From positions 124,767 to 188,766 of the forward strand of contig NZ_QULW01000003.1 in the NCBI RefSeq assembly GCF_003481825.1: a stretch of 64,000 nt of DNA. The letters run 5' to 3'. Position numbers and translations under genes: made by a program. This DNA comes from Clostridium sp. OM02-18AC (GTDB lineage: Bacteria; Bacillota; Clostridia; Lachnospirales; Lachnospiraceae). The notes beneath the pieces are model-generated. The model worked only from the letters and a program-made list of their open reading frames with translations. It made no database searches and was not told where the DNA came from. Positions 35,316 to 45,458 of the stretch are shown one piece after another (positions within the stretch are counted from its first letter, which is position 1; every line of letters starts with the position of its first letter).

Positions 35316-36761
35316 TTAGTTCTCCTTTTTCTCCTCATCTTTCAGCTTTGCGATACCAAAACCGGTGAAGCCCCAGATGATTGCAAAGATCCAGCCGGTA
35401 TAGCACAGGATTGCCCACGGGAGATAATCCAGTGTCTCTACACCCAGGGTGGATGCCATGTAAGCACCTGCTGCGGACCACGGGATCAGCGGTACGACTA
35501 CAGTACCAGCATCCTCCAGGGTACGGGACAGGTTCTTGGCTGCCAGTCCGCGCTCTTTGTAAGCGTCACGGAACATCTCGCCCGGGATCAGGATAGAAAG
35601 GTAAGAGTTACCGGTTGTCAGTGCCATAGTGATACATGCTGCAACGGTTGCAGTGATCAGCGCACCGGTGCTCTTTGCCACGCTTAAGATTTTCTGAAGC
35701 ACAACATCCAGGCAGCCTGCCTTACTCATGATACCTGCAAAGCAGAATGCGCAGAATACCAGAAGTGTGGTGCTCATAATGCCGTTCATACCGCCGCGGT
35801 TTAACAGCTTGGTTACTGCCTCAGAGCAGGTCTCTGTGTCGAAGCCTGCGCGGTGGATCATGGATACGTTAAAGCCGTTTACGGTTGCTTTCAGCACATC
35901 GCCTAATTCCACGTGCTGAATGAAGATTCCCTCAACACCTGCTACGAAAGTAGAAAGAAGCATAACCGGAATGGTTGGTTTCTGAAGCAGGGAACCGCCC
36001 AGAACGATCAGTACCGGAATGATGACCAGCAGATTCCAGCTATACATGGAAGAAAGCTGGTCCAGTAAGGTGGTAACCGTATCAGAGGTAATATCTGCAG
36101 TTACATTTGCATTCATACCTGCAATGGCATATACCACCAGGGAAACAATGGTTGCCGGTACGGTGGTGTAGAACATATGTCCGATATGCTCGTACAAGGT
36201 GCTTCCTGCCGCAATCGGAGCCAGGTTTGTGGTATCGGACAGCGGAGACATCTTATCGCCGAAGTAGGAACCTGCAATACATGCACCTGCAGTTGCCGGA
36301 AGGGAAACGCCAAGGGCACTTGCAATTCCCATGAGTGCAACACCCATGGTCGCAACGGAACCCCAGGAGGTACCGGTAACAACGGATACCACTGCCTCGA
36401 TCAGAAATGCGGTAACCAGCATGAATTTCGGGTTTACGATCTGTACGCCGTAATAAATCATAAGCGGAATGGTTCCGGCTGCCATCCATGTGCCGACCAT
36501 GGCACCAACGCAAACCAGGATCAGGATTGCAGGCATGCCTTTTGCGATCTTGGTGCAGATCTCATCCATCATCTCGTCCCAGGTCACACCAACGCGGAAT
36601 GCAATGAATGCCGCGATCGCTGCTACCATGATCAGAAGCGGCTCTGTGCTGTAGCCAAATACGCCCTTTCCGATCGTTAAGATCAGAAGCATTGCGATGA
36701 TCGGTGTGATCGATTCCGCAAAGGTAGGCAAACGTTTGGCCCGTTCTTTCTTTTCTTTCAT
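35316..36761 (-). CDS. nhaC: NhaC-family Na+/H+ antiporter
   Basis: A 481-aa membrane protein with about 12 segments. The family core is visible in AVVSVVTGTSWGSVATMGVALMG, AGACIAGSYFGDKMSPLSDTTNLAP and TGNSYLSILIPGEMF. NhaC relatives exchange Na+ and H+, or couple them to carboxylates such as malate and lactate. Being co-transcribed with two dipeptidase genes, it may instead move a dipeptide, aspartate or another organic acid; the sequence cannot decide. AGGAGG lies before the ATG. Confidence 0.85.
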   Translation of the reverse strand: MKEKKERAKRLPTFAESITPIIAMLLILTIGKGVFGYSTEPLLIMVAAIAAFIAFRVGVTWDEMMDEICTKIAKGMPAILILVCVGAMVGTWMAAGTIPLMIYYGVQIVNPKFMLVTAFLIEAVVSVVTGTSWGSVATMGVALMGIASALGVSLPATAGACIAGSYFGDKMSPLSDTTNLAPIAAGSTLYEHIGHMFYTTVPATIVSLVVYAIAGMNANVTADITSDTVTTLLDQLSSMYSWNLLVIIPVLIVLGGSLLQKPTIPVMLLSTFVAGVEGIFIQHVELGDVLKATVNGFNVSMIHRAGFDTETCSEAVTKLLNRGGMNGIMSTTLLVFCAFCFAGIMSKAGCLDVVLQKILSVAKSTGALITATVAACITMALTTGNSYLSILIPGEMFRDAYKERGLAAKNLSRTLEDAGTVVVPLIPWSAAGAYMASTLGVETLDYLPWAILCYTGWIFAIIWGFTGFGIAKLKDEEKKEN

Positions 36762-36821
36762 TTGGATGTCCTCCTTTTCTTCACACTAATTCTTAAATTT
36801 TTCTAAATTTCTTTTTGCTTT

Positions 36822-37448
36822 CTAACTTTCTTTTTCCCGTTCTTCCAGAAGCCGGCTGATCTTGGAGACAAACAGGTCAAACGCTACGTCGTTTTTACCA
36901 CTGTTGATGACAACATCAGCCTTGGAACGGGTCGGCTCTACATAGAGATAATGCATCGGTTTTACTGTGGTCAGATACTGCTCAATGATTCCATTCAGAT
37001 CACGGCCACGCTCCGATACGTCTCTGGAAATACGGCGCAGGATACGCTCATCCGCATCGGCTTCCACGTAAACCTTGATGTCGAGAAGGCTTCTTAAGCG
37101 CTCATCAGCCAGAAGCAGAATTCCCTCTACGATAATGATCGGCTTCGGGTCGATCCGGACTGTTTCGTTGGAACGGTTATGCTGGCTGTAGTCATATACA
37201 GGGCTCTCGATCGATCTTCCTGCCTTTAACTCCTTTAAGTGTTCGATCAAAAGATCGGTCTCCAGAGAATCCGGATGATCATAATTTACCTTCACACGTG
37301 TCTCGAACGGAACTCCGTCCTGGCAGCGGTAATAGTTATCGTGGTACAAAACCGCCACATCGTCCCCAAAATAGCTCTTGATTCTGTTTGTAAAGGTAGA
37401 TTTACCTGAGCCGGATCCACCGGCAATTCCGATTATGATGCTCTCCAT
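36822..37448 (-). CDS. udk: Uridine/cytidine kinase
   Basis: Udk salvages uridine and cytidine to UMP and CMP. The protein starting at 37448 has 208 aa, the family length, with the Walker A motif GIAGGSGSGKST, the YHDNYY substrate loop, YDYSQHNRSNET and IIVEGILLL. AAGGG lies nine bases before this ATG; a longer open frame upstream is not supported by homology. It follows a PfkB kinase gene by 22 bases. Confidence 0.94.
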   Translation of the reverse strand: MESIIIGIAGGSGSGKSTFTNRIKSYFGDDVAVLYHDNYYRCQDGVPFETRVKVNYDHPDSLETDLLIEHLKELKAGRSIESPVYDYSQHNRSNETVRIDPKPIIIVEGILLLADERLRSLLDIKVYVEADADERILRRISRDVSERGRDLNGIIEQYLTTVKPMHYLYVEPTRSKADVVINSGKNDVAFDLFVSKISRLLEEREKES

Positions 37449-37470
37449 GTTCTTTTCCCTTCCGTATCGT

Positions 37471-38400
37471 TTATTTCTGAACCGGTTTGATTCCAAATTC
37501 CTCCGGCATAAAGCGCGGGCAGATGTTTTCCGAAGTAGTAATGACCGTAGAAGCCAGACGTGTACCAATGCTGCAGGCTTCTGCCATGGTCTTTCCATAG
37601 GTGAGACCCATGCAGACCCCGGCAAAGAATGCATCACCGGCTCCGGTGGTATCGACAACATCGACCTTCAGTGCCGGAACAAAGCCGCGGTTTCCATAGC
37701 TGTCCGCGTAGACTGCGCCCTCTCCGCCCATCGTCACGACCATGCGGGAAATCCGTGCGGACTTGATACGGTCTGCCAGAATATCTGCCATTTCCTGCGG
37801 AGTCTTGTTCTCATAATCTTCCGAAAACAGAATGCCTGCCTCCTGCTGGTTGCAGACAAAACAGGAGGTCTTTCTTAAGAAATCACGGCGCTCTACTGCG
37901 ATCGTCATGTTGGACACCAGGGCATATACATCTTTGTTATATTTTTCAGCATACTGGAAGATTTTTTTCATGATATCCTTATCCAGATCGATCTCTACCG
38001 CAATGCTGTCTGCATCTTTGAAGATTTCATCGCCCTGCTCGTCTAAAATATTCCCAATCGGTGTAAGGTCCGGCCGTTTGGAAACCGATGCCACCACATC
38101 TCCCTCATGGTCAAATACAGCCAGCCAGGTTCCCATGCCATCCGGAAGTTTCCGGATATACTTGGTGTTTACTTTATGGCGGTCCAGTTTGCGGATGATA
38201 TCCTCTCCCATCGAGTTATCATCCACCAGGCTGACAAAGGTTGGCTTCAATTCTACATTCGCAATATCCTCTGCTACATTTCTGGATACCCCACCGTGGT
38301 TCTGTACGATGATTCCGGCATTTCGTCCGGATGGGATATACGGGGATGTGGAATACCCCTTAAGATCCATAAAAACAGCACCGATCACTACAATTCCCAT
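37471..38400 (-). CDS. PfkB-family kinase (possible nucleoside or pseudouridine kinase)
   Basis: A 309-aa ribokinase-fold kinase: N-terminal GGVSRNVAEDIANV and the C-terminal anion hole and catalytic Asp in VDTTGAGDAFFAGVCMG. The missing sugar-specific features and the co-transcription with uridine kinase make a nucleoside such as pseudouridine a reasonable substrate. That is inference; the family also phosphorylates many sugars. Confidence 0.8.
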   Translation of the reverse strand: MGIVVIGAVFMDLKGYSTSPYIPSGRNAGIIVQNHGGVSRNVAEDIANVELKPTFVSLVDDNSMGEDIIRKLDRHKVNTKYIRKLPDGMGTWLAVFDHEGDVVASVSKRPDLTPIGNILDEQGDEIFKDADSIAVEIDLDKDIMKKIFQYAEKYNKDVYALVSNMTIAVERRDFLRKTSCFVCNQQEAGILFSEDYENKTPQEMADILADRIKSARISRMVVTMGGEGAVYADSYGNRGFVPALKVDVVDTTGAGDAFFAGVCMGLTYGKTMAEACSIGTRLASTVITTSENICPRFMPEEFGIKPVQK

Positions 38401-38439
38401 CTTTTGTTTCTCACTTTCCCTTTATTTGATACTATATCA

Positions 38440-38468
38440 CTGCTGCTTACGCGCTGCGCAGGCAGCAG
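38440..38468 (-). other. GC-rich hairpin in the leader of the PfkB-udk transcript
   Basis: CTGCTGC and GCAGCAG pair perfectly around an inner GCGC-rich palindrome, about 40-70 bases upstream of the PfkB start and downstream of its promoter. No T-run follows, so it is a leader structure rather than a terminator. Confidence 0.5.
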
Positions 38469-38505
38469 ATATCTTGATTTCGATTTTACATCGATTTAAT
38501 ACTTA

Positions 38506-38535
38506 ATTATAGCCAGGAAGACCTGTGGTTGTAAA
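38506..38535 (-). promoter_or_regulatory. Promoter of the PfkB-udk-nhaC-iadA unit
   Basis: On the minus strand TTTACA (38530-38535), 18 bases, TATAAT (38506-38511). No terminator is visible between the genes down to iadA. Confidence 0.6.
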
Positions 38536-38614
38536 TCCCTTTTGCACATTCTGTCGAAAAATGTTGTATGGCAAAGAAACCATCTCCCTGCAAACCAAGC
38601 ATTCTGTGCCTCTT

Positions 38615-41600
38615 TTAGAAATCAAACAGCGACAGCTGGTTGCTTTCCGGCAGATCTCCTAAAAGTCCCAGATCGTTCATCAGGTCGCAGATCGTCTTAC
38701 TGACCTTGGTACGGTTTCTGAAATCCTCGCGCGATAAGAACGGACCATCCTTCGCCGCGTAAACCACACCCTCCGCTGCATTCAGACCCAGACCTGCGAT
38801 GCTGCTTAAAGATGGCATCAGCTTTCCGTCGATCACCTGGAAGCGGTCTGCCTGGGCGCGGTAAATGTCGATCGGCATAAAATCATAACCGCGCGCGTAC
38901 ATTTCCTGAACGATACGCATATCGCGCAGGGTATCCTGCTCGGCCTTGGAGAGAGAATCCGCTCTCTTTTTAAAGTCTGCCAGATGATATTCCAGCTTAT
39001 CCCGGCCCAGGCACATCAGCTCATAGGAAAACCCGTTCGCGCGGATACTGAAGAATGCCGCATAGTAAGCCAGTGGATAGAACACCTTGCAGTACGCCAC
39101 ACGCCATGCCATCATAACGTAGGCCGCCGCATGGGCTTTCGGGAACATGTACTTGATCTTTAAGCAGGAATCGATATACCACTGGGGCACATCGTGTTTT
39201 TTCATTTCCTCGATCCACTCCGGTTTCAGACCCTTGCCTTTTCGCACACTCTCCATGATCGTGAAGGAAAGTCCCTCCTCCAGGCCCATCTGGATCAGAT
39301 ACACCATGATATCATCTCGACAGCAAATCGCCGTCTGAATGGTGGCCTGCCCGCTTATGATGAGGTCTTTCGCGTTGCCCAGCCATACATCGGTACCATG
39401 TGCCAGTCCGGCAATGCGGACCAGATCAGAAAAATATTTCGGCTGCGCGTCAAGTAACATCTGCATCGCAAAGTCCGTACCGAACTCCGGGATTCCAAGC
39501 GCACCGAGCTTACATCCGCCGATGTCATCCGGCGTGATGCCTAACGCAGAGGTGTTCTGGAACAGGGACATGACCTCCGGAGAATCCAGAGGAATATCTT
39601 TTACCGGGTCCAGGCCGGTTAAATCCTGCAGCATACGGATCATGGTCGGGTCCTGATGTCCTAAAATATCAAGCTTTAACAGGTTATGGTCAATCGAGTG
39701 GTAATCGAAATGCGTGGTCACCGTGGAGGTCGTCATATCGTTTGCCGGACGCTGGACCGGAGTAAAGGAATAGATTTCCTCTCCGATCGGCAGTACGACT
39801 ATACCGCCCGGATGCTGACCGGTCGTACGGCGCACGCCCACGCAGCCCTGTACAATGCGGTCGATCTCACAGTTTCGCTTGTGAATGCCGCGCTCCTCGT
39901 AATAGCGCTTTACAAAGCCAAATGCGGTCTTATCCGCCAGCGTACCAATGGTTCCCGCGCGGAAGGTCTGGCCTTTTCCGAAAATAACCTCGGTATAATC
40001 GTGCGCCTTACTCTGATACTCACCCGAGAAGTTTAAGTCGATATCCGGCTCCTTATCGCCCTTGAATCCCAGGAATGTCTCGAACGGGATATCAAAGCCC
40101 TGCTTGGTCATCATCGCACCACACTTCGGGCAGCGCATATCCGGCATGTCACAGCCGGCCATACCGGAGAATTTCCTTACATCCGCAGAATCGAAATCCG
40201 AGTAATGGCATTTCGGGCACAGGTAATGCGGACTTAACGAATTTACCTCCGTGATACCTGCCATGTTCGCCACGAAAGAAGATCCTACGGAACCACGGGA
40301 GCCAACCAGATAACCATCCTCATTCGACTTCCACACCAGTTTCTGTGCGATGATATACATCACGGCGAAACCATTGGAAATGATGGAGTTCAGTTCCTTT
40401 TCCAGACGCGCCGATACGATCTGCGGCAGGTCTTCCCCGTACATCTCATGGGCCTGGTCGTAACAGATCTTACGCAAAGTCTCATCGGAATTTTCAATGA
40501 CCGGCGGGCACTTATCCGGACGCACCGGCGAGATTTTCTCACACATGTCCGCAATCATGCGGGTATTGGTAATGACGACCTCTTCTGCCTTATCCGGTCC
40601 CAGATACGCAAATTCCTTCAGCATCTCTTCCGTCGTTCTTAAATACAACGGAGCCTGCTGGTCGGCATCGTTAAAGCCCTGTCCGGCCATGAGGATACGG
40701 CGGTAAACTTCATCCTCCGGATTTAAGAAATGCACGTCACAGGTGCCGCAGACCGGCTTTCCAAGTGTTTCACCAAGTTTCACAATACGGCGGTTTAAAT
40801 CTTTTAAGTCTTCTTCGGTCTTGACCGGACTCTTCTCATCGCGCAGCATAAACGCATTGTTTCCAAGCGGCTGGATTTCCAGGAAGTCATAGAAATTCGC
40901 AATCTTGACAATGTCAGCTTCTGGAAGTCCGCGCAGCAGCGCCTGGTAAAGTTCTCCTGCCTCACAGGCGGAGCCAATGAGCAGTCCCTCCCGGTACTGG
41001 TTTAACACACTCTTTGGAATACGCGGACGCTTTGCGAAATAATCGATGTGAGACCAGGATACCAGGCGGTACAAGTTGATGCGTCCTACCTCATTTTTCG
41101 CAATGATGATGACATGATTGGTGGGAAGCTTCTTGATCATATCCGCACTAAGCGTGCTCATCTGGTTTAAGTGAGCCAGATCCTCAACTCCGCGTTCTTT
41201 TAACATTTCAATAAATTTTACAAAGATTTCCGCGGTACAGCCCGCATCGTCGACTGCCCGGTGGTGATTTTCCAGCGAGATATTCAAAGCCTTTGCGACG
41301 GTATCCAGCTTAAAGCGGTTTAAATTCGGCAAGAGATGTCTTGCAAGCGCCACCGTATCCAGGACGGTCGGGTCAAACGGCAGACCAAGCAGCATGGCAT
41401 TCTGGGCGATAAAGCTCACATCGAAGGACGCATTGTGTGCCACCAGGCTGCAGCCCTTACAGAATTCCAGAAACTGCGGCAGGATCACGTCAATCTTCGG
41501 TGCCGGGAGCACCATGTTGTCGTTGATACCAGTCAGCTGTTCAATCTCAAACGGGATCGGTACATCCGGATTGACAAACGTACTGAACTTATCGGTGATC

Positions 41601-43252
41601 ACGCCCTGCTCCACTTTCACTGCACCGATCTCGATAATCTTATTTTTCTCCGGGCTAAAACCGGTGGTCTCGATATCAAACACAACAAAAGAGTCCGCAA
41701 AGGTCTGGCCCTTAGCGTTCTCGACCAGTTCCTTCATATCATCAACCAGATAACCTTCCACGCCGTAGAGCATCTTAAACGGATCGTTTTTATCCAGTGC
41801 ATGGCTGGCCTCCGTGAAAGCCTGCACACAGCCATGGTCGGTAACTGCAAGCGCTTCCATGCCCCATTCCTTGGCCTTTTTGATGATACTCGCCACATCC
41901 GAGACACCATCCATATCACTCATCTTGGTATGGCAGTGCAGCTCCACGCGCTTCACCGGACTATGGTCCATACGTTTGCTGGTGAAATCTTCTGCTTTCT
42001 TGATACCACGCACAGAACCGATCGTCAGTTCGCCGTCAAACCGGTCAATCGTTGTCATGCCGCGCAGACGGATGAAGGTTCCCGGCTTGATCGCCGCATT
42101 TAAATCTTCCAGCGTGTCTTCATTCGCAAAAACTTTTACGGTAATGGTATCGGTAAAATCTGTAATATGGAAAATGATGATGGTTTTTCCGCTGCGAAGC
42201 TCTCTGCTGTCCTTGTCCAGGATCTTGCCGCGGATCGTAACCTCACCGATTTCCCCTTCAATCTTCTCGATTTCCGTAAAGTCATCTTCAAAGTCACGAC
42301 CGAACAAAACATCCGGATTATCCGATTTCTTGCGGTAGCCGCCGGAACTCCAGTCGTTCTTCTTAAAGTCTTTTTTGCCGGAGCGCAGCTGTCCCAGACG
42401 CGCCTCCCCACCAGAGAAGCCTCCGCCCTTAGCGCCATTCACCCCGTTTGCCGCAGCCGCTTTTCCGGCACCAGACTGGCCGTTTTTGCCGTTCTGGCTA
42501 TTTGCGCCCGGATTGTTTCCAGTCTGACCCTTTCCGGCAACTCCATTCTGTCCTGCAGTTCCATGTGCCCCGGCACCAGCTGCTCCGCTTCCATGTCCGC
42601 CATGTCCATATCCATCGGTTCCTGCCGGGAGTACTTCCCCGTCAGTTCCGGTTGCCGCATTCAGACCAAGCACCGCAGCGACTTTCGCCGTCATGCGCTC
42701 CGCCTCCTGCTTTGCCTGCAGTTCCCGCTCAATCGAAGCCTTTGCACGCGTGGGCGCAACATACTCGTATTCAATCTCCACTGGCAGTCCACAGCGCTCA
42801 TGAAAGACCTTCTCCAGCACCCGTTTCAGTTCGCCGGCCTTATCGCGGTTGACCATGGTATCTTCCACCGTCATATGAAGAAGATCCGGTTTAGGGAAGG
42901 TACATGCTCCTTTCCGGAAGATCGAATACTCTACAATACTATATTCCTTCAGCTCTGCGAGCAGGCTGTCTTTGTATGCCGTTAACAATTTTTCCGGCGT
43001 ATACTGCTCAGACAGCGTATATTTTTCGAAAACACGGATCTGGATCTGTTTTCCCGGAAAAAGCTGGTCACGGATGCCTTTTTCCAGAGACCAGATATTT
43101 CGTTTATCAATCAGTCTTGGACTTACGATATAGACACGAAGAGAGCTTCTATCCCTGGTAAGGGACACGCGGTCTACCTTCACCAGGGTTAAAAGCTCCT
43201 GCATCTGGTCTGTCATATGTAAGCCCGGAAATACTTCCAAAAATGGTTTCAT
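38615..43252 (-). CDS. polC: DNA polymerase III alpha subunit, Gram-positive PolC type
   Basis: PolC is the main replicative polymerase of Firmicutes, with its own proofreading. The 1545-aa product has an N-terminal domain (1-195), an OB-fold region (about 325-425), a split PHP domain (VELHCHTKMSDMDGVSD, AVTDHG), a DEDD 3'-5' exonuclease inserted at about 520-690 (FVVFDIETTGF, AHNASFDVSF, HHRAVDDAGCT), a zinc-binding cluster (CPKCHYSDFD, MRCPKCGAMM) and the palm with catalytic EPDIDLNFSGE. A Gly/Ala/Asn-rich collagen-like linker fills residues 201-285, making it about 100 aa longer than the B. subtilis enzyme. It follows ispG by 3 bases. Confidence 0.98.
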   Translation of the reverse strand: MKPFLEVFPGLHMTDQMQELLTLVKVDRVSLTRDRSSLRVYIVSPRLIDKRNIWSLEKGIRDQLFPGKQIQIRVFEKYTLSEQYTPEKLLTAYKDSLLAELKEYSIVEYSIFRKGACTFPKPDLLHMTVEDTMVNRDKAGELKRVLEKVFHERCGLPVEIEYEYVAPTRAKASIERELQAKQEAERMTAKVAAVLGLNAATGTDGEVLPAGTDGYGHGGHGSGAAGAGAHGTAGQNGVAGKGQTGNNPGANSQNGKNGQSGAGKAAAANGVNGAKGGGFSGGEARLGQLRSGKKDFKKNDWSSGGYRKKSDNPDVLFGRDFEDDFTEIEKIEGEIGEVTIRGKILDKDSRELRSGKTIIIFHITDFTDTITVKVFANEDTLEDLNAAIKPGTFIRLRGMTTIDRFDGELTIGSVRGIKKAEDFTSKRMDHSPVKRVELHCHTKMSDMDGVSDVASIIKKAKEWGMEALAVTDHGCVQAFTEASHALDKNDPFKMLYGVEGYLVDDMKELVENAKGQTFADSFVVFDIETTGFSPEKNKIIEIGAVKVEQGVITDKFSTFVNPDVPIPFEIEQLTGINDNMVLPAPKIDVILPQFLEFCKGCSLVAHNASFDVSFIAQNAMLLGLPFDPTVLDTVALARHLLPNLNRFKLDTVAKALNISLENHHRAVDDAGCTAEIFVKFIEMLKERGVEDLAHLNQMSTLSADMIKKLPTNHVIIIAKNEVGRINLYRLVSWSHIDYFAKRPRIPKSVLNQYREGLLIGSACEAGELYQALLRGLPEADIVKIANFYDFLEIQPLGNNAFMLRDEKSPVKTEEDLKDLNRRIVKLGETLGKPVCGTCDVHFLNPEDEVYRRILMAGQGFNDADQQAPLYLRTTEEMLKEFAYLGPDKAEEVVITNTRMIADMCEKISPVRPDKCPPVIENSDETLRKICYDQAHEMYGEDLPQIVSARLEKELNSIISNGFAVMYIIAQKLVWKSNEDGYLVGSRGSVGSSFVANMAGITEVNSLSPHYLCPKCHYSDFDSADVRKFSGMAGCDMPDMRCPKCGAMMTKQGFDIPFETFLGFKGDKEPDIDLNFSGEYQSKAHDYTEVIFGKGQTFRAGTIGTLADKTAFGFVKRYYEERGIHKRNCEIDRIVQGCVGVRRTTGQHPGGIVVLPIGEEIYSFTPVQRPANDMTTSTVTTHFDYHSIDHNLLKLDILGHQDPTMIRMLQDLTGLDPVKDIPLDSPEVMSLFQNTSALGITPDDIGGCKLGALGIPEFGTDFAMQMLLDAQPKYFSDLVRIAGLAHGTDVWLGNAKDLIISGQATIQTAICCRDDIMVYLIQMGLEEGLSFTIMESVRKGKGLKPEWIEEMKKHDVPQWYIDSCLKIKYMFPKAHAAAYVMMAWRVAYCKVFYPLAYYAAFFSIRANGFSYELMCLGRDKLEYHLADFKKRADSLSKAEQDTLRDMRIVQEMYARGYDFMPIDIYRAQADRFQVIDGKLMPSLSSIAGLGLNAAEGVVYAAKDGPFLSREDFRNRTKVSKTICDLMNDLGLLGDLPESNQLSLFDF

Positions 43253-43255
43253 GTA

Positions 43256-44329
43256 TTACAACTTCCCCTGTTCCTTCGCAAGTGCCGCAAGCTCATCATG
43301 AAGCGCAGAAAGGAGTTCGTTCTCCGGCAGTTTGCGGATCACTTCCCCTTTGCGGATCAGAAGACCCTCGCCGCAGCCGCCTGCAATTCCGAGATCTGCT
43401 TCTTTCGCCTCGCCCGGTCCATTCACAACACAGCCCATAACTGCAACCTTCACGTCAAGCTGGTCAAACTCGGTTACCATATTTTCTACCTGGTTTGCCA
43501 GACCAATCAGATCGATCTTCGTTCTTCCACAGGTCGGACAGGAAACCACTTCCACGCCGCCCTTTCGAAGACCCAGGGTTTTTAAGATCAGCTTCGCGGA
43601 TTTGATTTCTTCGACCGGGTCCCCGGTTAAAGAGACACGGATGGTATCTCCGATTCCCTCATGAAGAATAATGCCAAGTCCCACTGCAGACTTGATATTT
43701 CCAGAAGTCAGCGTACCGGATTCGGTAATGCCGATATGAAGCGGATAATCCGTCTTTTTGCTGATGATCTCATGCGCTTTTACACACATTAAAACATCGG
43801 AGGACTTGATGCTGATAACCAGATTGTCATAGCCCATCTGCTCGATCATGGCAACCTTCTCCAGGGCGCTCTCAACAATTCCTTCCGCTGTCACACCACC
43901 ATACTTTTCAATGAGCGGCTTTTCCAGGGAACCACTGTTCACGCCGACGCGGATCGGCACTCCATATTCCTTCGCCTTATTCACAACTGCCTGCACACGC
44001 TCCCGGCTTCCGATATTTCCCGGATTGATGCGGATCTTGTCTGCGCCGCACTCCATGGCTGCAATGGCAAGACGGTAATCAAAATGAATGTCTGCCACCA
44101 GCGGAATATGGATCTGGCGTTTGATGGTCTTTAAGCTTTCTGCTGCCTCCATGGTCGGCACTGCCACACGGATAATGTCACAGCCAGCCTGCTCCAGCTT
44201 TAAGATCTGTGCCACGGTTGCCGCTGCATCCTCCGTTTTGGTGTTGCACATCGACTGAATCAGGATCGGATTTCCTCCTCCGATCTTCCGGTTTCCGATC
44301 CGGATCTCCTTTGTCATTTTGCGTTCCAT
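43256..44329 (-). CDS. ispG: 4-hydroxy-3-methylbut-2-enyl diphosphate synthase
   Basis: IspG (GcpE) carries out the penultimate step of the MEP isoprenoid pathway with a [4Fe-4S] cluster. The 357-aa protein has VADIHFDYRLAI, KIRINPGNIG and VGVNSGSL in the barrel, and the cluster ligands in VSCPTCGRT and VMGCVVNGPGEA. I use the ATG at 44329 behind AGGGGAATTGCAA; a TTG two codons earlier is also possible. It lies between rseP and polC, in the same transcript as dxr. Confidence 0.97.
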   Translation of the reverse strand: MERKMTKEIRIGNRKIGGGNPILIQSMCNTKTEDAAATVAQILKLEQAGCDIIRVAVPTMEAAESLKTIKRQIHIPLVADIHFDYRLAIAAMECGADKIRINPGNIGSRERVQAVVNKAKEYGVPIRVGVNSGSLEKPLIEKYGGVTAEGIVESALEKVAMIEQMGYDNLVISIKSSDVLMCVKAHEIISKKTDYPLHIGITESGTLTSGNIKSAVGLGIILHEGIGDTIRVSLTGDPVEEIKSAKLILKTLGLRKGGVEVVSCPTCGRTKIDLIGLANQVENMVTEFDQLDVKVAVMGCVVNGPGEAKEADLGIAGGCGEGLLIRKGEVIRKLPENELLSALHDELAALAKEQGKL

Positions 44330-44356
44330 TTGCAATTCCCCTTTTTCGTTTCTATA

Positions 44357-45457
44357 CTACATCAGGTTCCGGATATCGTTGAAAAGTACCAGAACCATAA
44401 GCGTCATCAGCACTGCCATACCGGCCATATGCACCATACCTTCTTTTTCCGGGTCCACCGGCTTTCCTCGTACCAGCTCAATGAGCAGAAACACAAGACG
44501 TCCGCCGTCCAAAGCCGGGATCGGCAAAAGATTCATGATCCCGAGGCTGGAGCTTAAGAGCAGAACCCAGTTTGCCAGAACTAAAACCACGGCACGGGCA
44601 CCGATCTGGCGCCCCTCCTGCACAGTTTCCCCTACCATGTTCACGATACCAACCGGTCCGGTCACAGCCTCCTCGGCACGGATCTGGTGCCGAAACAGCA
44701 TACCAAGACTGTCCATCGTAGACATGACACAGTATTTTACCTCATAGGCACTGTAATGAATGAGCGGCAAAATTCCGTGTACCTTTTGGTAACCACCAAA
44801 CTGGACACCCATCATGTAGGAATTGTATTCCTCGCTAAAGCGCGGGGTCAAAACTACCATACCGGAGGTCGGACCATCGTTCTTGCCTGTCGCTTCTGCA
44901 GAGGCTCCGGCTTCTGTGCCCGCCAGGCCATCGGAAGGTCTTGTAAACTGTACCTTCATCTCCTGTCCCGGATGGGAAAAGGTATACAGCATGATATCCC
45001 GGTACGCCGTAATGTGGCGTCCGTTGATCCTGGTGATGCAGTCGCCAGCCTGCAGTCCTGCCTCCTCGGCCGGGCTGCCTTCCATAACTCCGGTCAAGAC
45101 CGGAGCGTCGTGGCCCACCTGTGCCACGATGATCATGGCAAATAAAAATGCCAGGATAAAGTTAAACACCGGCCCCGCCGCGATCACCGCGATGCGGGAT
45201 AATACCGGCTTATTATTAAAAGCCTTCGGGTCCGGATTTTCTGCGTCCTCTCCCACCATCATGCAGGAACCGCCAAACGGCAGCGCCTTGATGGAATAGC
45301 GGGTCTCGCCTTTTTGAAAACTGATCAGGCGCGGTCCCATGCCGACCGAGAATTCCACAACTCCGATCCCGCTGCATTTCGCCAGCAGAAAATGCCCGAA
45401 TTCGTGCACCAGTACGATAAATCCAAACAGCAGCACTGCTGCAAGAATGTTCAGCAA
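44357..45457 (-). CDS. rseP: Site-2 membrane metalloprotease (RseP family)
   Basis: A 366-aa intramembrane zinc protease that cuts anti-sigma factors or signal-peptide remnants. Zinc ligands are in VHEFGHFLLAK (HExxH, residues 18-22) and IPALDGGRL (LDG motif). One PDZ domain (AGLQAGDCITRINGRHI) lies between them; it carries a loop rich in Ala, Glu and Gly (TEAGASAEATGKNDG) not usual for the family. About four membrane segments. Its ATG follows the dxr stop by one base. Confidence 0.96.
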   Translation of the reverse strand: MLNILAAVLLFGFIVLVHEFGHFLLAKCSGIGVVEFSVGMGPRLISFQKGETRYSIKALPFGGSCMMVGEDAENPDPKAFNNKPVLSRIAVIAAGPVFNFILAFLFAMIIVAQVGHDAPVLTGVMEGSPAEEAGLQAGDCITRINGRHITAYRDIMLYTFSHPGQEMKVQFTRPSDGLAGTEAGASAEATGKNDGPTSGMVVLTPRFSEEYNSYMMGVQFGGYQKVHGILPLIHYSAYEVKYCVMSTMDSLGMLFRHQIRAEEAVTGPVGIVNMVGETVQEGRQIGARAVVLVLANWVLLLSSSLGIMNLLPIPALDGGRLVFLLIELVRGKPVDPEKEGMVHMAGMAVLMTLMVLVLFNDIRNLM

Positions 45458-45458
45458 A

